DNA of 64,000 nucleotides from Mangifera indica (Eukaryota > Streptophyta > Magnoliopsida > Sapindales > Anacardiaceae). The notes under the pieces are model-generated. The model worked only from the letters and a program-made list of their open reading frames with translations, did not search any database and had not been told where the DNA came from. Within the stretch, counting starts at the first letter, position 1. The number at the start of each line of letters is the position of its first letter. The translations under genes were made by a program, and so were the position numbers. Positions 25,001 to 37,353 of this stretch are shown piece after piece. The stretch spans positions 3,330,001 through 3,394,000 of the forward strand of contig NC_058151.1 of assembly GCF_011075055.1 (NCBI RefSeq). The letters run 5' to 3'.

Positions 25001-26233
25001 TGCGGAAGGGGGAGTCAGTTTAAATAAAATTTCTAAATGATAATTTTACCTCTAACAATAACAGTAAAATTTAATAGACAAGTGGGTATTTGAGTTTTCA
25101 AAAATTAGTTAGTGTGAGTTAGATTTACACTAAACCTTGGGTGAGAATAAGTTTTTCAATAAAATTATGTGTATACATTTTTTATACATAAATATGTACA
25201 CACATAGATGTATCATCATTGATTGGATGATTTTAAATTAATGATAAAATAATATCTAATCATATAATGACACATCTATACGTATATATTTGTGTATGAA
25301 AAACATTGCTCTACGACTTTTGGCCTTATTAAAAATCAGTTTTTCGTTGACAATGATACCTACCTTTTTCGATAGGGTTTCCTTTTTCCAAGTTTCAATT
25401 CCTTTCAATAATGACTTAATAGACAAGCCTGTAGGTCAACCATGTCTAATTAAGATGATGTTTACGCTAACTTAAAACTAAAAGAAAATTACAATTTAAA
25501 TAGAAAATACCTATGAAGAGAATAATTATCAAAATTGTGATAAGCCAATCGGGAAAAATCACATTGAAAGCAACTCCAAGACTGATTCCAAGCATCAACA
25601 TCGGTTGAAATAAAAGTGCAAGGTCATAATCGATGATAGGTTGCTCGAGTGTCGGATGTCTTTGTTTTATATTGTAGAAAACCGTAGCTCCTGCGGCACC
25701 TGTGATCATACCTGACCAAACAACAACAATTCAGCCGGTAAAACAATTCTGAAAACTCAGGGTTGGGTTATTTTACATTTTGAGACTGCTGCCGATGATT
25801 TTGTATCGAATCCAATGATCAAGGCAAGCATAGGAACATATATGCCACCACCACCAACTCCTCCTATACTCCCAGAAGCTGCTCCAAAGGATGCAATTAT
25901 GCTACCCACCACAATTCTCCACCCAAACTCCATGTCCTATGAATCAATTTTTCCATTTAATAGAAACCATTTCATCAGGTAAAATACAAAGCATGCATAT
26001 ACAACGTATTATCACTTTGAACAAAGGATATTTACAGGCTTTAGAAAGATGGAAAATGGACTTACTGGCCAAACATGTTCGTAACCTGACTGAGTTTTCG
26101 TTTCTTGATTTCCATTATACCTTGTTATGGCTTCTGCTGAAGCAATAACAGAAGCTAAAACAAGTAAACCCACCACAACTACTTCTGTTAATCTCATATT
26201 CCCATGCCATTTTGATCCAAAACTCCCAGGCAT
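22075..26233 (-). CDS. TauE/SafE-family membrane transporter, copy 3
   Basis: Eleven coding exons: 26233-26066, 25936-25777, 25711-25511, 25428-25364, 24171-24144, 24069-23978, 23901-23815, 23740-23468, 22757-22664, 22582-22442, 22157-22075. All junctions are GT-AG and in phase, giving 463 aa. It begins [16 protein letters not shown], then the signal-like stretch, two glycine-rich membrane halves, the acidic linker ([14 protein letters not shown]) and the tail [13 protein letters not shown]. It is the most diverged copy: [11 protein letters not shown] where copies 1 and 2 read [11 protein letters not shown], and LFIG for LFTG at the exon 3-4 junction. Intron 4 is about 1.2 kb against ~130 bp in the other copies, because a Mutator-like element sits in it. 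Splicing across that insertion should be tested, but the reading frame is intact. Confidence 0.9.
22246..22415. repeat. small MITE in intron 10 of TauE copy 3
   Basis: It runs from caataaaattatac to acgtataatattg, with the family centre (tattatgttattaaataat...aatgatacaca). It is inserted after the aacctaaaattag landmark. In copy 1 the MITE lies before that landmark, so the two insertions are independent. Confidence 0.65.
22836..23437. mobile_element. TIR-type element in intron 8 of TauE copy 3
   Basis: The ends resemble each other in inverted orientation: AAAATAGACAGGTAACTGG at the left, and the reverse complement AAATAGGCAGGTTGGGCAGG at the right. The interior holds gtacccacatcgacccagc-like words. 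It takes the place in intron 8 where copies 1 and 2 have a different element. Exact limits and target duplication are uncertain. Confidence 0.5.
24255..25325. mobile_element. Mutator-like foldback element inserted in intron 4 of TauE copy 3
   Basis: The left end is (A)GGCTAAAAGACTTACTCCC and the right end ...ACGACTTTTGGCC. The 9-bp direct repeat TTATTAAAA flanks it at 24246-24254 and 25326-25334 (one-base ambiguity at the left). Long inverted arms are visible, e.g. tgcaaacccttattttttcc on the left and its approximate complement near 24955-24980 on the right. The centre has gacgaagatga/ttcatctt words. A small MITE is nested near the right end. Nine-base duplications are typical of the Mutator superfamily. 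Confidence 0.75.
25157..25310. repeat. small MITE nested in the Mutator-like element
   Basis: It starts caataaaattatgtgtatac and ends near gaaaaacattgct, with gatgtatcatcat...taatgacacatc in inverted arrangement. It splits the right terminus of the host element (gagaataagttttt | ctacgacttttggcc), so it is the younger insertion. Confidence 0.65.
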
Positions 26234-26430
26234 ACTCTCCTCTCCCTCTCAAATGAGATGAAAATGAAAATGGGAGAGACTGAAAATGAGAATTTTCTTT
26301 TAGTTGCTGCTACTGCTAGGATTCTTTTTAAATTAGAGTCTTATTGAAAGATTTGAGACGGGAACAGTTTTATAATTCATTTAGATAATATATTAACAAG
26401 TATAATTCTTAATCTCTTATTATTATTTTT

Positions 26431-26560
26431 TAATAAAACTATATACACATATTTTTTATACATAATTTAAATATATTATCTTCATGTGATCGAATAATTT
26501 TACATTAAAACTAAAATAACATTTAATTATATGTCAAAAGTATATACACATAACCTTACT
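26431..26560. repeat. small MITE upstream of TauE copy 3 (a)
   Basis: It runs from taataaaactatatacac to acacataacctt, with the family centre reduced. It is adjacent to a second copy in the same orientation. Confidence 0.5.
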
Positions 26561-26568
26561 TTTTTTTA

Positions 26569-26706
26569 CAATAAAATCATAAGTACACATTTTAAAAATA
26601 TAATTTTTATATATAGATAATGTGTCACTATATAATTAAATATTATTTTATTTTAATTTAAAATCATCAATTCACATTATTATACATTATATATATACTC
26701 AAAAGG
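26569..26706. repeat. small MITE upstream of TauE copy 3 (b)
   Basis: It runs from caataaaatcataagtacac to tatatatactcaaaa, with the centre gataatgtgtcactatataatt. It lies head to tail with the preceding copy. Confidence 0.5.
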
Positions 26707-26719
26707 GAATAAAAAAATT

Positions 26720-27430
26720 GTGAATCTATAGTTTTATTATATTATTATTCAACTTAATAACTTAAAAATTAATAGTTACAATTGATTTGATGTCATTGTC
26801 ATTTCATTTATTTTAGTTGCTCAAACTTATTCATTCTATTATCATTATCAATAATACTACACATCGGTTTGGACTCATCAATAGCGAAAGTACATGTGCA
26901 TTAATAAATTTAATCATTCAATAATACGCTGAATGGACTATTTTCTATTTAGAGTAGTTGAAACGGAAATTTAAATTTTTATATTATGTATTATATAATA
27001 TTATATAGTATATTTTTTTTAAATAAAATAATTAAAATTTATAATTAATATATTATTATTTTAAAAAATATCATAAATATTCTTAAAATTTTAAAATTTC
27101 TCATATATTTCTCTTATCTCATCATTTTCTTTAAAATAAAATATCATTTAAACTGTATTATATTAAATTGATATGTCTTATAAAATATATCGTATTATAT
27201 AATATATATCATATATCATAAGATGCTAAAAATTATGTCATTTAGACTTTAAGAAAATAAAATTTTTTGATCCTTTAAATTGACTTTTTCCACCTTTTCA
27301 TCAATTATTTTAGTTAAAATTGTTAATTAAAAGGACAAAAAGGCTACTTTCCTATGGTTATCTAAAGCCTTATCATATGCCAACATGTATTAAATATACA
27401 TATTATAAGGATAATTTTATTTTATTTAAA
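26720..27430. other. very AT-rich stretch, no gene
   Basis: Runs of tatatat/aataata with no open frame of note. A similar segment occurs at 39245-39560 (ttattttaaaaat...atatatcat). Confidence 0.45.
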
Positions 27431-27439
27431 AAACTTCTT

Positions 27440-30400
27440 TCTCTCTCTCTTTTTTTTTTTTAATTCTCCTTTTCCTCACATCATTTTTCTTCTTTCTCCA
27501 CCCCTTTCTTTCATCATCTTTTTCATCTCCATTCCATCTTCCTTGTTGCCTCAACATCTTAAATCCATTCACCAATACCCTTTTCTTCACTTCTCCATAT
27601 TTTTATCACATCAAATGCAAACACTATCCCATAGACAATGATTTGATCGGAGCAAACACAAACTCTATAACACAATTAAGTAATCATAGCTAAGACAAAC
27701 ACAACATTATACAACATATCACAACCAAGAAATTTATGCTAGAGCAATCCCTAATTAGTCGATTTATCACAATGAAGAAATCACAAATACCAAAACCCTA
27801 TAAAAATCATTATCTTTTTGTCTAACATAAACAACCAAGTATCATTTTAATACTTCAATTGGTTTTTCTTTAATTTGGTCATTATCTAATGGGATGTATA
27901 TCGATTTGAGTTTTGCTTTATAGAGAGATTCCGTTCTGTTTTTTAACCGAAAGCCCCATTTGATGATTTTTTAATTTGATTTGCTTTTACATAGTGCACT
28001 TGGTGAAGTTAAACAATGATATCCAAATTTAACCTTTTTTTTTTTATGACCCATATCGTGAATTACAGATATCAAAATCCTATAAAAATCATTATCTTTT
28101 TGTCCAACATAAGCAACCAAGTATCCTTTTAATACTTCAATTGATTTTTCTTTAATTGAATCATTATTCTAGCGAGATGTATAGTGATTTGAGTTTGGTT
28201 TTTATAGAGATTTTGCTCCATTTGTTAACCGAAAGCTCCATTTGATGAGTTTTTAATTTGATTTGCTTTTACATAGTACGCTTGGTGAAGTTAAACAATG
28301 ATATTCAAATCCAGTCCTTCTTTTTTCGACAACTCATATCGTGAATCAATCAATGATAGTGATTGGTGGTGAGAACCAGTTGATGGTGTTGACTGGTGAA
28401 ACTATGTTGGTGGTGGTAGGAATCAATTAGTGGTGGTGACTATAATAATAAATTAATTCTTAAAATTAATAATAAGCATACTATCCACGAGAAAAAAAGG
28501 TAGATAGATTTTCATATGCTAAATCTCAATGGAATTAAATAATCAAATAAAAATACTCTCTAAAAGAAAATGGCTATATTATTAACATGGTTCAAAAAAA
28601 TCTGTTTCGATTAAATAAAGATCAACTGATTTTAAAGTTATAAACATATGAATAACAAGGGCATTATTCCTCCAATAAAACTATACATACACAATTTTGA
28701 CATATAATTTAGATACATAAATAATATATCATTATGTGATTAGATGATTTTAAATTAAAGATAAAATAATATTAAATTACATGATAACACATCATCTATA
28801 TATCTAATTATGTAGTAAAAATATATATACATAATATTATTCATTATTTCTCAGTGAGACTGAGAAGATAATTTTGAATTCTTAAATCTACAGTAACTAA
28901 TATTATAAAATCAACAAATTATAAACAAACTTCATGTTCAATCAAACAACATTAATCTGCCGAAAACATGGAACATGTTATATATATGCCAAGTGAAATA
29001 TTCCAGTCTTATTTCTTCAAGTTCCACGTTAGTTGTTACAATTCCTTTGATGTTCTCACGGAAAGAATGGTTGTTATGACCATGCTTTTCATATCGGGAT
29101 CGGGTGTTGGCTCAATAAACTGTTTAGGGGTGATTTTATATTTTATGTTTTGCTTAGAGGTCAACTCTATATACTTAAGGGTCATTTTTTTATTTACATT
29201 TGGTGTAGAGGCCAAAAAGGTTTTTTTTTTTTTTTTTTGGAGTGTAAAAAGAAGCTGATACGTCACAAGAAGTTTGATGGCTATTGATGTTAAGAGTTCT
29301 TTAAAAGTTGTTTTTATTTATGCAAATTTAAGTTTTATTCATGCCAAGTAAACAAGAGTATAAGAAGTAACATCTTTCTCAATAGGCTAGTATTTTGGAG
29401 AGGGAGATTACACTTCAAAAGGACACCTAGATTCCAGGCTCCCATTTCTCATCAATCTAGCTGGTTTACTAAGGTGAAATGCCTTTTGCCTCATATCTAT
29501 AGAAAGAGAAACACAATTAGCAAAGATGCAGAGATCAATTTATAAGTCTTTTACCTTCAACTATAACCGAAAACACAATACGAAACCATACAAGGCATAT
29601 ACTCGCTTGAAACATGGTGAAACCCTAAAATCTACCCAAAAATCACCCTTATATATAGTACAAGGAAATTACACTCAAATGAGAAAAAACATAAAAAATA
29701 AAAGAATGAAATACTTACCTTCTGAATAACGGGTGAAAAGGAACAGTCTAATAATGTAGTAATTTGGGGAATAAATGAGATTTTGATCCTCTTTAATTAG
29801 AAATGACTAAAAGCTTGGAATAAATTCCGAAGGCTCGATTTGACAAAGTGTGCTAGGGTTCAAAGAACTCAAATGATGTTGAAAGCTCAAAAGATCAATT
29901 GAAAATCTAAGGCAAATGAAAGAAAGGAGTTGTGGACTAATGGGAAGCAATACTATCTGTTTGAACTAAACCAATGAGATGTTTCATCTATCAGGTCATG
30001 ACCAACAAGAACTCATGATGGTTTAAACTGCCACAATAGGCTCATGACATGAAGCATATGCCACATTAAATGCACAAGTAGAAACTTCATTTTCAAAATG
30101 TGCCAAAGGAGACCTTGAGTCTTCATGTGTTATTCATTTGTACAAAAAGACAAAGAGTTCTTAAAGTACTACTCACACTCAAGAAACGAGGGACAGTTGT
30201 TATGCAGTAAAGTTCATCCTTGACCAAACTCATGGAACGATACCCAAAAAGGTGGCAAGCCATCTTAAAGTGACAACCTACATGGTCAATGAATAAACAT
30301 ATCTCTTACACGTGAATCAACCTAACATGAGGGTAGAAACCCCCTCACCCACAAGCAACTAGTAGAATGGGAGTTGAAAGATAGATTCTCACAATCTCCC

Positions 30401-31380
30401 CAATGTAACAGACTCAATTTACTCTACAAGCAAAAGTACTTCATTATTCCATTTCATCCCTATACAGAAAAGTCATTATTTTATACCCAATCAAGATTAT
30501 ATAATTATCCTATTTTCATATGAAATGAAATAAGAATTATTCAAATTTAATAAATTGGATATGATGTATCTAACCTTACCTCTTATCCTATACATAAAGG
30601 ATTGAATAGAGTTTTAATAAGTTTTCTGAGGACTCTTCAGTAATCATAACCAATACTCTGCCAAAAATTTCCCAAAAGCAAAAATAAGAATGTGGATGTA
30701 AGTTCCTAAATAACAGGGTAAATCACATTAAAAATATTTTTATCCTTATAATCTTTTTTATAAAATTGTATTCCTAATCTAGTTCATTTTTATTCTTTGT
30801 ATAAGATCACATCTTTGTTCTCATGTAATTCTCATTAATACAAATTTTTGTATAAATAATCGAGAGATTATTGGTTTTGAAATTGAAGTTAATTATTTGA
30901 ACCTATACATTTCATTTTATGAAATTTTGTTAGTGAGCCTGCAATAAACTACCACGTGAAAGACAATTAAATTTTCATCCTTAATTGGCTTCACTCCTTA
31001 CTTTCACCAAGTGTTTCGTTGCCAAAATTTTTTTAGTTTCAAAGTACTAAAACTCCACAGCATATAATTGGTCAAGTATAAAATTATAACATCTTTAATT
31101 TAATAGTTCGTCTTATTGTTAAAACATTATGGATAATTACCAGTTATAACGTGATGGTGGGGTATAAAAATAAAATTTGCGGGGGGCCTAATTATCGATT
31201 CTCCTACATTTGTTCTAGGGGCTCGTCTTTCGGTTTGGCCTAATCCAGTTTTCTTTTTGAACTCAGTTCCTACATTACCCCTATCCTATTTCTATATTTA
31301 CTCAGTCAAGTCAGTCATATGTGGGCTTGTGAATCCGACAATTTGAGCTTGACCAAGTTGAGATTTTAGAGGAAGTTTAC
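27440..31380. repeat. upstream block of TauE copy 3, duplicate of 17840-21130
   Basis: Collinear with the region upstream of copy 2 but longer. It has an internal near-duplicate (27780-28050 repeated at 28065-28330, sharing aatcattatctttttgtc, tcaattg.tttttctttaatt and tggtgaagttaaacaatgat). It also has a MITE at 28673 and a ~320-bp insertion at 29405-29727 absent from the copy-2 side. No intact gene lies in it. Confidence 0.75.
28673..28842. repeat. small MITE in the copy-3 upstream block
   Basis: It runs from caataaaactatacatac to atatacataatattat, with ataatatatcattatgtgatt...acatgataacacatc in the centre. It is absent from the corresponding place upstream of copy 2 (near 18790). Confidence 0.6.
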
Positions 31381-32628
31381 TCAAGCCCTCTTTGGACTAA
31401 ACTTGATATACAATTTTTACCTAGTTTCTAACTTCTTTTTTTTTTTTTTGAAATGAAAAAACTTTTTTTTAAGGTTGATTGTCTTTTTATATTGAATTAA
31501 TCATATTAAATAGGTGAAATTTCAAATTTAATGACCGATCTCACCACAACTATTATATCAGATAAATCAAAAATTTAAATGTTATAAAATAAATTTGAAT
31601 TCTTACTTTTATATTCTTTTCTTTTATCACTCAAATTATTTTTGAAAACTTCAATCCAGTTTTTACAATATTTTCTTGCCTTGCCACACAAGCACCTCTA
31701 CTCTATTTAAACGCAAGGGTACTTTTTGAACCCTATTCTAATTATAAAATTACTAAAGTCAATCTCCTTTAGGCCTAACCCCACCTTACATTTTAGACAA
31801 AGTTCATACAATGAGTGGACAGGTAAATTCACATTCTAGCTGATTATCCTTTTAAGATCACTGCAGAACATGATATCATTATTAATTGTTACATGATTGA
31901 CCACATGACTGCTCATGGTCGGTTAATCACTTATACTACTTTACTTTATAACAAATTGCATAAATTTAGAAGCACATTGTTTTATTCCCACGAAGAGCTC
32001 CATCAATAAACATACGAAAACAATTAAAAAATGTAAAGTTGAGTAAAGATTAATGAAACTGATATAGTATTAAAACTTTTAAAGAAAAATTTTAAATTTA
32101 AACCTCTATCATACTTATAAAACTTTGATTTATTTAGTATAATAATTATGAGTTCAGTCATTATATCTCTAGTTTATCCGTCTAACCACAATACAGATGG
32201 GTCGCAGTTAAAAAAATAATAATAAAAGGTGCGAAGCTAATATGAATATTATATATTTGCCCTTCCCACATACTACAGTTTGGAGAAATGCTTCAAATAA
32301 TAGCCAAGGTAATAAGCTTATACATATGCATTTCTATAACTGAAAGAATTAACAAATATTATAACTATTGACCAAAACTGAAGGAGATTAAAGAATGAAG
32401 ATATGAGGTTAAAAGCAAGGAATTTACAGTCACTGTAAGAAGCTTTGAGCAGACACAGTTATGCTTCCACCCTCCAGACATTAATATCTTCATGGAGGTG
32501 GTCTTCCGAGCAAATCTGCTTCAAAACCTCTCGATATAATTTCTCTAAAACATATAGGCTAGCTTTTTGTATGTGTTTATCAAAGAGTAATTGCCTCTGC
32601 TTTTAATTATTTTATGTAATTATATACT
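31381..32628. other. spacer downstream of the TPP gene
   Basis: No gene recognised. The part from about 32400 to 32628 probably holds the TPP 3' UTR and polyadenylation region, but no single signal could be chosen. Confidence 0.4.
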
Positions 32629-34978
32629 TCATAGAGCACTTGACTGCTTCCAATACACAACTGACTTGAGAAACTCCATCACCTGGATAAATGATATCAA
32701 ATTTCAGTGGCTTTGTCAATGACAAGCACGAGTACTTGTAGAGAACGGAAATGCAAAAGGAAACTCAAGAAGCTGAACTCAAGTTTCAAATATATTCATT
32801 CAAAGAAAAATCTTAGACTCTTAACATGACCATTCTGTAAGTTATACACAACACATGAATCGAAATTCTTCATGACTATAGATGCATTCGACATAAAAAT
32901 GCTTGCGAAGGAGAAAATTATGTAAATTATGTACCTCTGATGGATCCCTCAGAGAGTAAAATGCTTTGCTTTCCTTGGGCACAGGTGAAACCAATATGCC
33001 ATAGCCACGATTTCCCTCTCTTAAAACCTGTTACAAGCAATTAAGTTGATTTATTACATAATCAGGAAACCCACATGGAATTGGGTAAGAAATTTAACAC
33101 AATAAGTCATATCTTACCGTGAATGCATCTTCATCTGTGCGGTCATCTCCAACATAAATTGGAAGCACGTCATCGCGATTACTTAACCCTGAATTTTTTT
33201 TTTTTCCCAATTAATATAAAAATGAAGCTTTTGTAGCAATATTAGAAATGATCCGACCACATATAACAATAAGAAAGAAATTTTAAGTACTAACCAAGTG
33301 ATTCAAGTAGAAACATGACAGCTTTCCCTTTGTCCCAATTGATCACAGGTCGGACCTCTAAAACCTAATCATGATGCCCATGGAACACATCAATTGGAGA
33401 AGTAATATCTTATGCAGAACAAGCAGTAAATAGTGAGCTTCATGAAAAAAAAAAGTGATCATTCTTAAAAAATATTACCTTCCGCCCATGAGTCAATCGC
33501 AAACGTGGATAGTGCTTCATAATTTCATGGACACAATGTGCAACAGTTTCCCAACTCTACGAACAAGTCCACAAAGTTCAAACAAAAATTATTAAGGAAA
33601 AATTATTGCCACTGTTAGCATCAAGTAGTCAAAACTTCAGTGCTCCGCAAAAGCCCTCACCTTTTCCTCTACATTACGGTAATGGACAGAGACACAGTAT
33701 TTATTGTTCTCAATTTTTACACCCTTAATTTCCCTGGTTTTCTCCACAAGGGAACTAAAAACCTGTTCAAACACAAATAACAAGAAAATGTATGTTACGT
33801 TAAAGAAAAAATAAAACAAAACTTGTATCTGAACTTAGAGGAAAGATGTTTGCACACCTTTTCGATCATAGGCAAAAATTCCCTAGCAGGCTGAAAAATA
33901 TTAACTTCCTTCCCCTGTATCCAGAAAGAAATCATATAAAAATAAGTTCAGATAGAAAATTCATACGATGGGGAGAGACAACATAAATAGTAGAGGAAGA
34001 TTAGCAGCAAGTTACCTGCTTGTCTGTGGACATAACACTGTTTGGGTGATTGCCAGAAGTAAATTGTTCAACAGGACCCATGATGTCCATTCCATGACTT
34101 CCAGCATAATATAGCTCTTTCAGTCCTACAAACTCGTAAACCTGGATAAGTGGGAACAAGCAATTGTCAATACCCAGAGGATCATAAGGACAGTGGAATT
34201 ACAAACAAGGAGAAAACTAGCAAGGAAGAATTTAGAATGCTATCTAAGTCATTGTAAAAAAGAGAATCTCCAAGTAACCTTGTCACGGCTTCTTCCACTG
34301 ATTATTGCAGTAGGGATATGTTTTGCCACCTTTTTAACAACTGCACGCATCTGAAATATATAGAGTGTCAATGCAAATATGGAGACAATAAAACGTGATA
34401 ACTTTTAGCTGGAAATTTAAAATGCTAATTTGAGAATTTGTACATACAGCATCAGACATGAAAGCAAAATCAGGATTGTCCACAATTGGTGAAAGAGTTC
34501 CATCATAATCTAGAAACAAAGCTATCGTCTTGCCTTTTGCACAATTCGTGATTTGTTCAAAAGATGTAAGTGCAGATGGATAATTACGCTGCGCAATCAA
34601 AGAAAGGTACAAAGAACAGAGGACCACATTAAATAATTTATCAAAAGTTTCTCAGACAAAATCCCATATAAATTAAACACGACAACATACCAGCCAAGTA
34701 CAGTAAGCAACATCAGCATCACTTGATGCATGATCATTGTTCGAATCCTTGATTATCTTCCTATGAGGAGGAGGGGATGAGGCTTTCATGGCATCGAGCC
34801 AAGAATGAGCACGGACATCATTAAGTATTCCAGTTTTCTTCCAAGGAATATTTAGAAATAAATCTGAGAAAGCTCCTGAAGAATATGGTAACATACAGGA
34901 ATGCACACCCAATCTTGACTTGTTTATGGGTGCAGAATCAGCAAGAACAGGAGCGGTATGATTAGATTTCAAATCCAT
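32629..34978 (-). CDS. TPP: trehalose-6-phosphate phosphatase
   Basis: Eleven coding exons: 34978-34691, 34588-34448, 34350-34279, 34141-34016, 33914-33858, 33762-33661, 33556-33479, 33364-33295, 33188-33118, 33027-32935, 32682-32629. All are GT-AG and phase-consistent, giving 383 aa, normal for plant TPPs. The enzyme removes phosphate from trehalose 6-phosphate, a sugar-status signal, to give trehalose. HAD motifs are complete: motif [11 protein letters not shown] (nucleophile Asp123, acid/base Asp125), motif [10 protein letters not shown] (Ser161), motif III Lys in WDKGKA (Lys300), motif [13 protein letters not shown] (Asp326, Asp327, Asp330). SHGMDIMGP and the C-terminal [12 protein letters not shown] also match the family. 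The ~95-residue N-terminal extension, with [20 protein letters not shown], is typical of plant TPPs. There is no synthase domain, so it is a stand-alone phosphatase. Which paralog (A-J type) cannot be told here. Confidence 0.96.
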
Positions 34979-35174
34979 TCAATCAAGATTTGTAGCACAG
35001 CCTATAACGTGGAAACTTAGTAAAACTTAATCCCACACACAAATGCGAATCTTTATGCTTCAATCTTCAAACACAAATACCCTTGTCACCCAACCCTTTT
35101 ATCAATGAAGAACCACCTCTTCAATGTTTTCTTGTCACAGCTATTTGGTGAGCAGTCCATCAAGCAGCAGGCTC
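34979..35174 (-). other. TPP 5' leader, second exon (non-coding)
   Basis: A good acceptor (gatttggttttcag|gagcctgctg, boundary at 35174) precedes the ATG by 196 bases. No in-frame start lies between. Leader introns are common in plant TPP genes, so this is inferred to be the 3' part of a split 5' UTR. Confidence 0.5.
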
Positions 35175-37353
35175 CTGAAAACCAAATCATAAAAAAATGC
35201 ATTAATTCAGGAGCCTGTATAGTCTAATGTTCAAAACTTTTTAAATTAGAGGGAGAAAAAAATTGTAACTATACCTTCTCATCTGCATAGCCACAGTGTC
35301 TGTGAGTGTGGTGATTGAAGTTTATCTGCAGAAGATTAAATTCAGAGAGTTGAAAATGATTAGCTTTCTGAACCAGAGGAAAAATTCCTGCCTTCCACTT
35401 GATGTAAAGGAAAATGAGGCAACAAAAGAAACTGATGTTGCCCTTATACTGACTAACAGAATAGAATTAAGTAATTTGGATGAAAAAAGATAACATAGTC
35501 ATAAATTTTCTGATAAGCTAACTCCTAAAATAAAGCAACCCCATTCCAAAAATATATATATATATTTATTGTCTCTGAATTATTAATAACTACTTATATA
35601 CTTTGTAAATAGAAGTTGTGGGTTAAAAAAAGATTTTGGCAGTGTTGGTAAACGAGGAAAACATGTTTTTCCACTGTCAGTGAACTCGCAACTCCACTTT
35701 TCTTTTTCTATCACAATGTAACTCTTCACCAAAACAAGTTTTTTACAAGAAGTGAACAAGGGATTGGCTATAAAAGTATACTAATGTCCCCTCTTTCAAT
35801 TTAAATAATAACTTATATTGCACTAAACTGTTTCCTTTGCTATCTTCACTTTAGGACATTTCATCAAAGTAGAGCTAATAAAATGTCTTTTTGTTTAGTC
35901 CATTCCCATGAAAACAATAATGAAAAAGTTACTTCTGTATTTTTTAATTAACCTGCTAAATTCCAACTTTTTATGCCTTCTAATGGCAAAATGATGGGTG
36001 GCCTAAATTTTTATCATTCCAATTTCAATATTATAGAGAGAGACAACAAACAGAATAATAAAATATATAACATATATATCAAAGAGTCTGCAAAATCCTG
36101 GACAAAAGCAAGAAAATTGCAAGCTAAACTCTGTATTTGCAGCTTTGCAGACCTAAAGAAGTCAATGTGGAGTTCTTTAGAATTTTTGAATGTAACTAGA
36201 ATTGACAAGAAAGTTCCATCAAGATTAGATAATAAATTAATAAAAACAGCTGTTTGGAAAAAAATAAAGATAAATTGCAAACATTCCACAGAATCTATCT
36301 TTGTGTTTAACATGGAAGACCCCCCATGTGAATTTGAGCAAGTTCAAACATTACAGCGTTACCTGTATCCTAAGCTCCTATTATTAAATATGTAAGTTAT
36401 CACATAAGAAAAAATCTCACTCAGGTGACAGAAACATGGTAACTTATATCCTCACTGTAGGTAAAGACTTTCACACAGCTATTATGGAGAGACAAGTTAA
36501 ACATAATTTATACGGTGTCAAATATCAAAATTGAATCACCTACATCACTCACAAAATTTAGAGTATAAGCAGAACAAACCACAAACATATAAAAATATAC
36601 ACGAAGTAATGACAAATTATATAACAGTGTCGGACATTAAAAAGTGGCCCACAAAACTAATATCTGGTAAAGAAAATACCAGCCATAGGTGGTTGTGCAC
36701 AACAAAAAGCTCTGCTACCCCACATAGTGGCGAGCAAACAACACCATATGCAACCACACGGGATGGCCCTACAGCTGCACAAGCAGCATTAAACATGGAG
36801 GACCCAATTCGCAATCAATGATGTTAATTCATTAAATTTTTCCATAGAAAATCAACGTTTCATTTCATGTATTAGTATTACTTGGGCTGTTGCTAACAAA
36901 CATTCCACAAAAAACAAAAACCCCTCATGTGGAATTGTCAAATATGAGGTGAAGATTCAAACTTGGCAAAATTGACAATTGACCATTCATTAATGTTTGT
37001 TGTGAACAGACGCGAACAAAACACTTAAAGACTCGAGAAATCAACGACCAAAACAGAAACAATATCACATTAAACGTTTTCAAGCACAGCTCTAAGATAT
37101 ACAATTCCAGTTCAATATCAACAGTACCCGCTTTCCGGTTGGAAAACACTGAAAAAAATAGACTAACCGACCATCTGACAATCCATTTGAATGAAAATAC
37201 CATATTTACCCTCCTAAAAAGATCAAAATGCGTGTTATGTGTATTTCTCTGTATTCTTACCAAAAAAGATTGAATGAATAGAACATATGATATGAACGCA
37301 GTGCGTACGAAAACTGTAAAAGATTAAAAATAAATAAATAAACTGCGAAGTAC
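35175..37353 (-). other. TPP leader intron (about 2.2 kb, inferred)
   Basis: It lies between a donor CCAG|GTACTT (37354/37353) and the acceptor at 35174. Open frames of up to 140 codons occur on the plus strand (35973-36395) and minus strand (36925-37263). None looks like a known family, and their composition is that of random AT-rich sequence. A tatatata run lies near 35552. Confidence 0.45.

Noticed and set aside
35973..36395. 140-codon open frame on the plus strand
   Set aside because: It lies inside the inferred TPP leader intron, is rich in Lys/Asn/Ile as expected of AT-rich DNA, and shows no family motif or neighbouring exon.
36925..37263. 112-codon open frame on the minus strand
   Set aside because: Also in the leader intron; Phe/Leu-rich chance frame without domain features.
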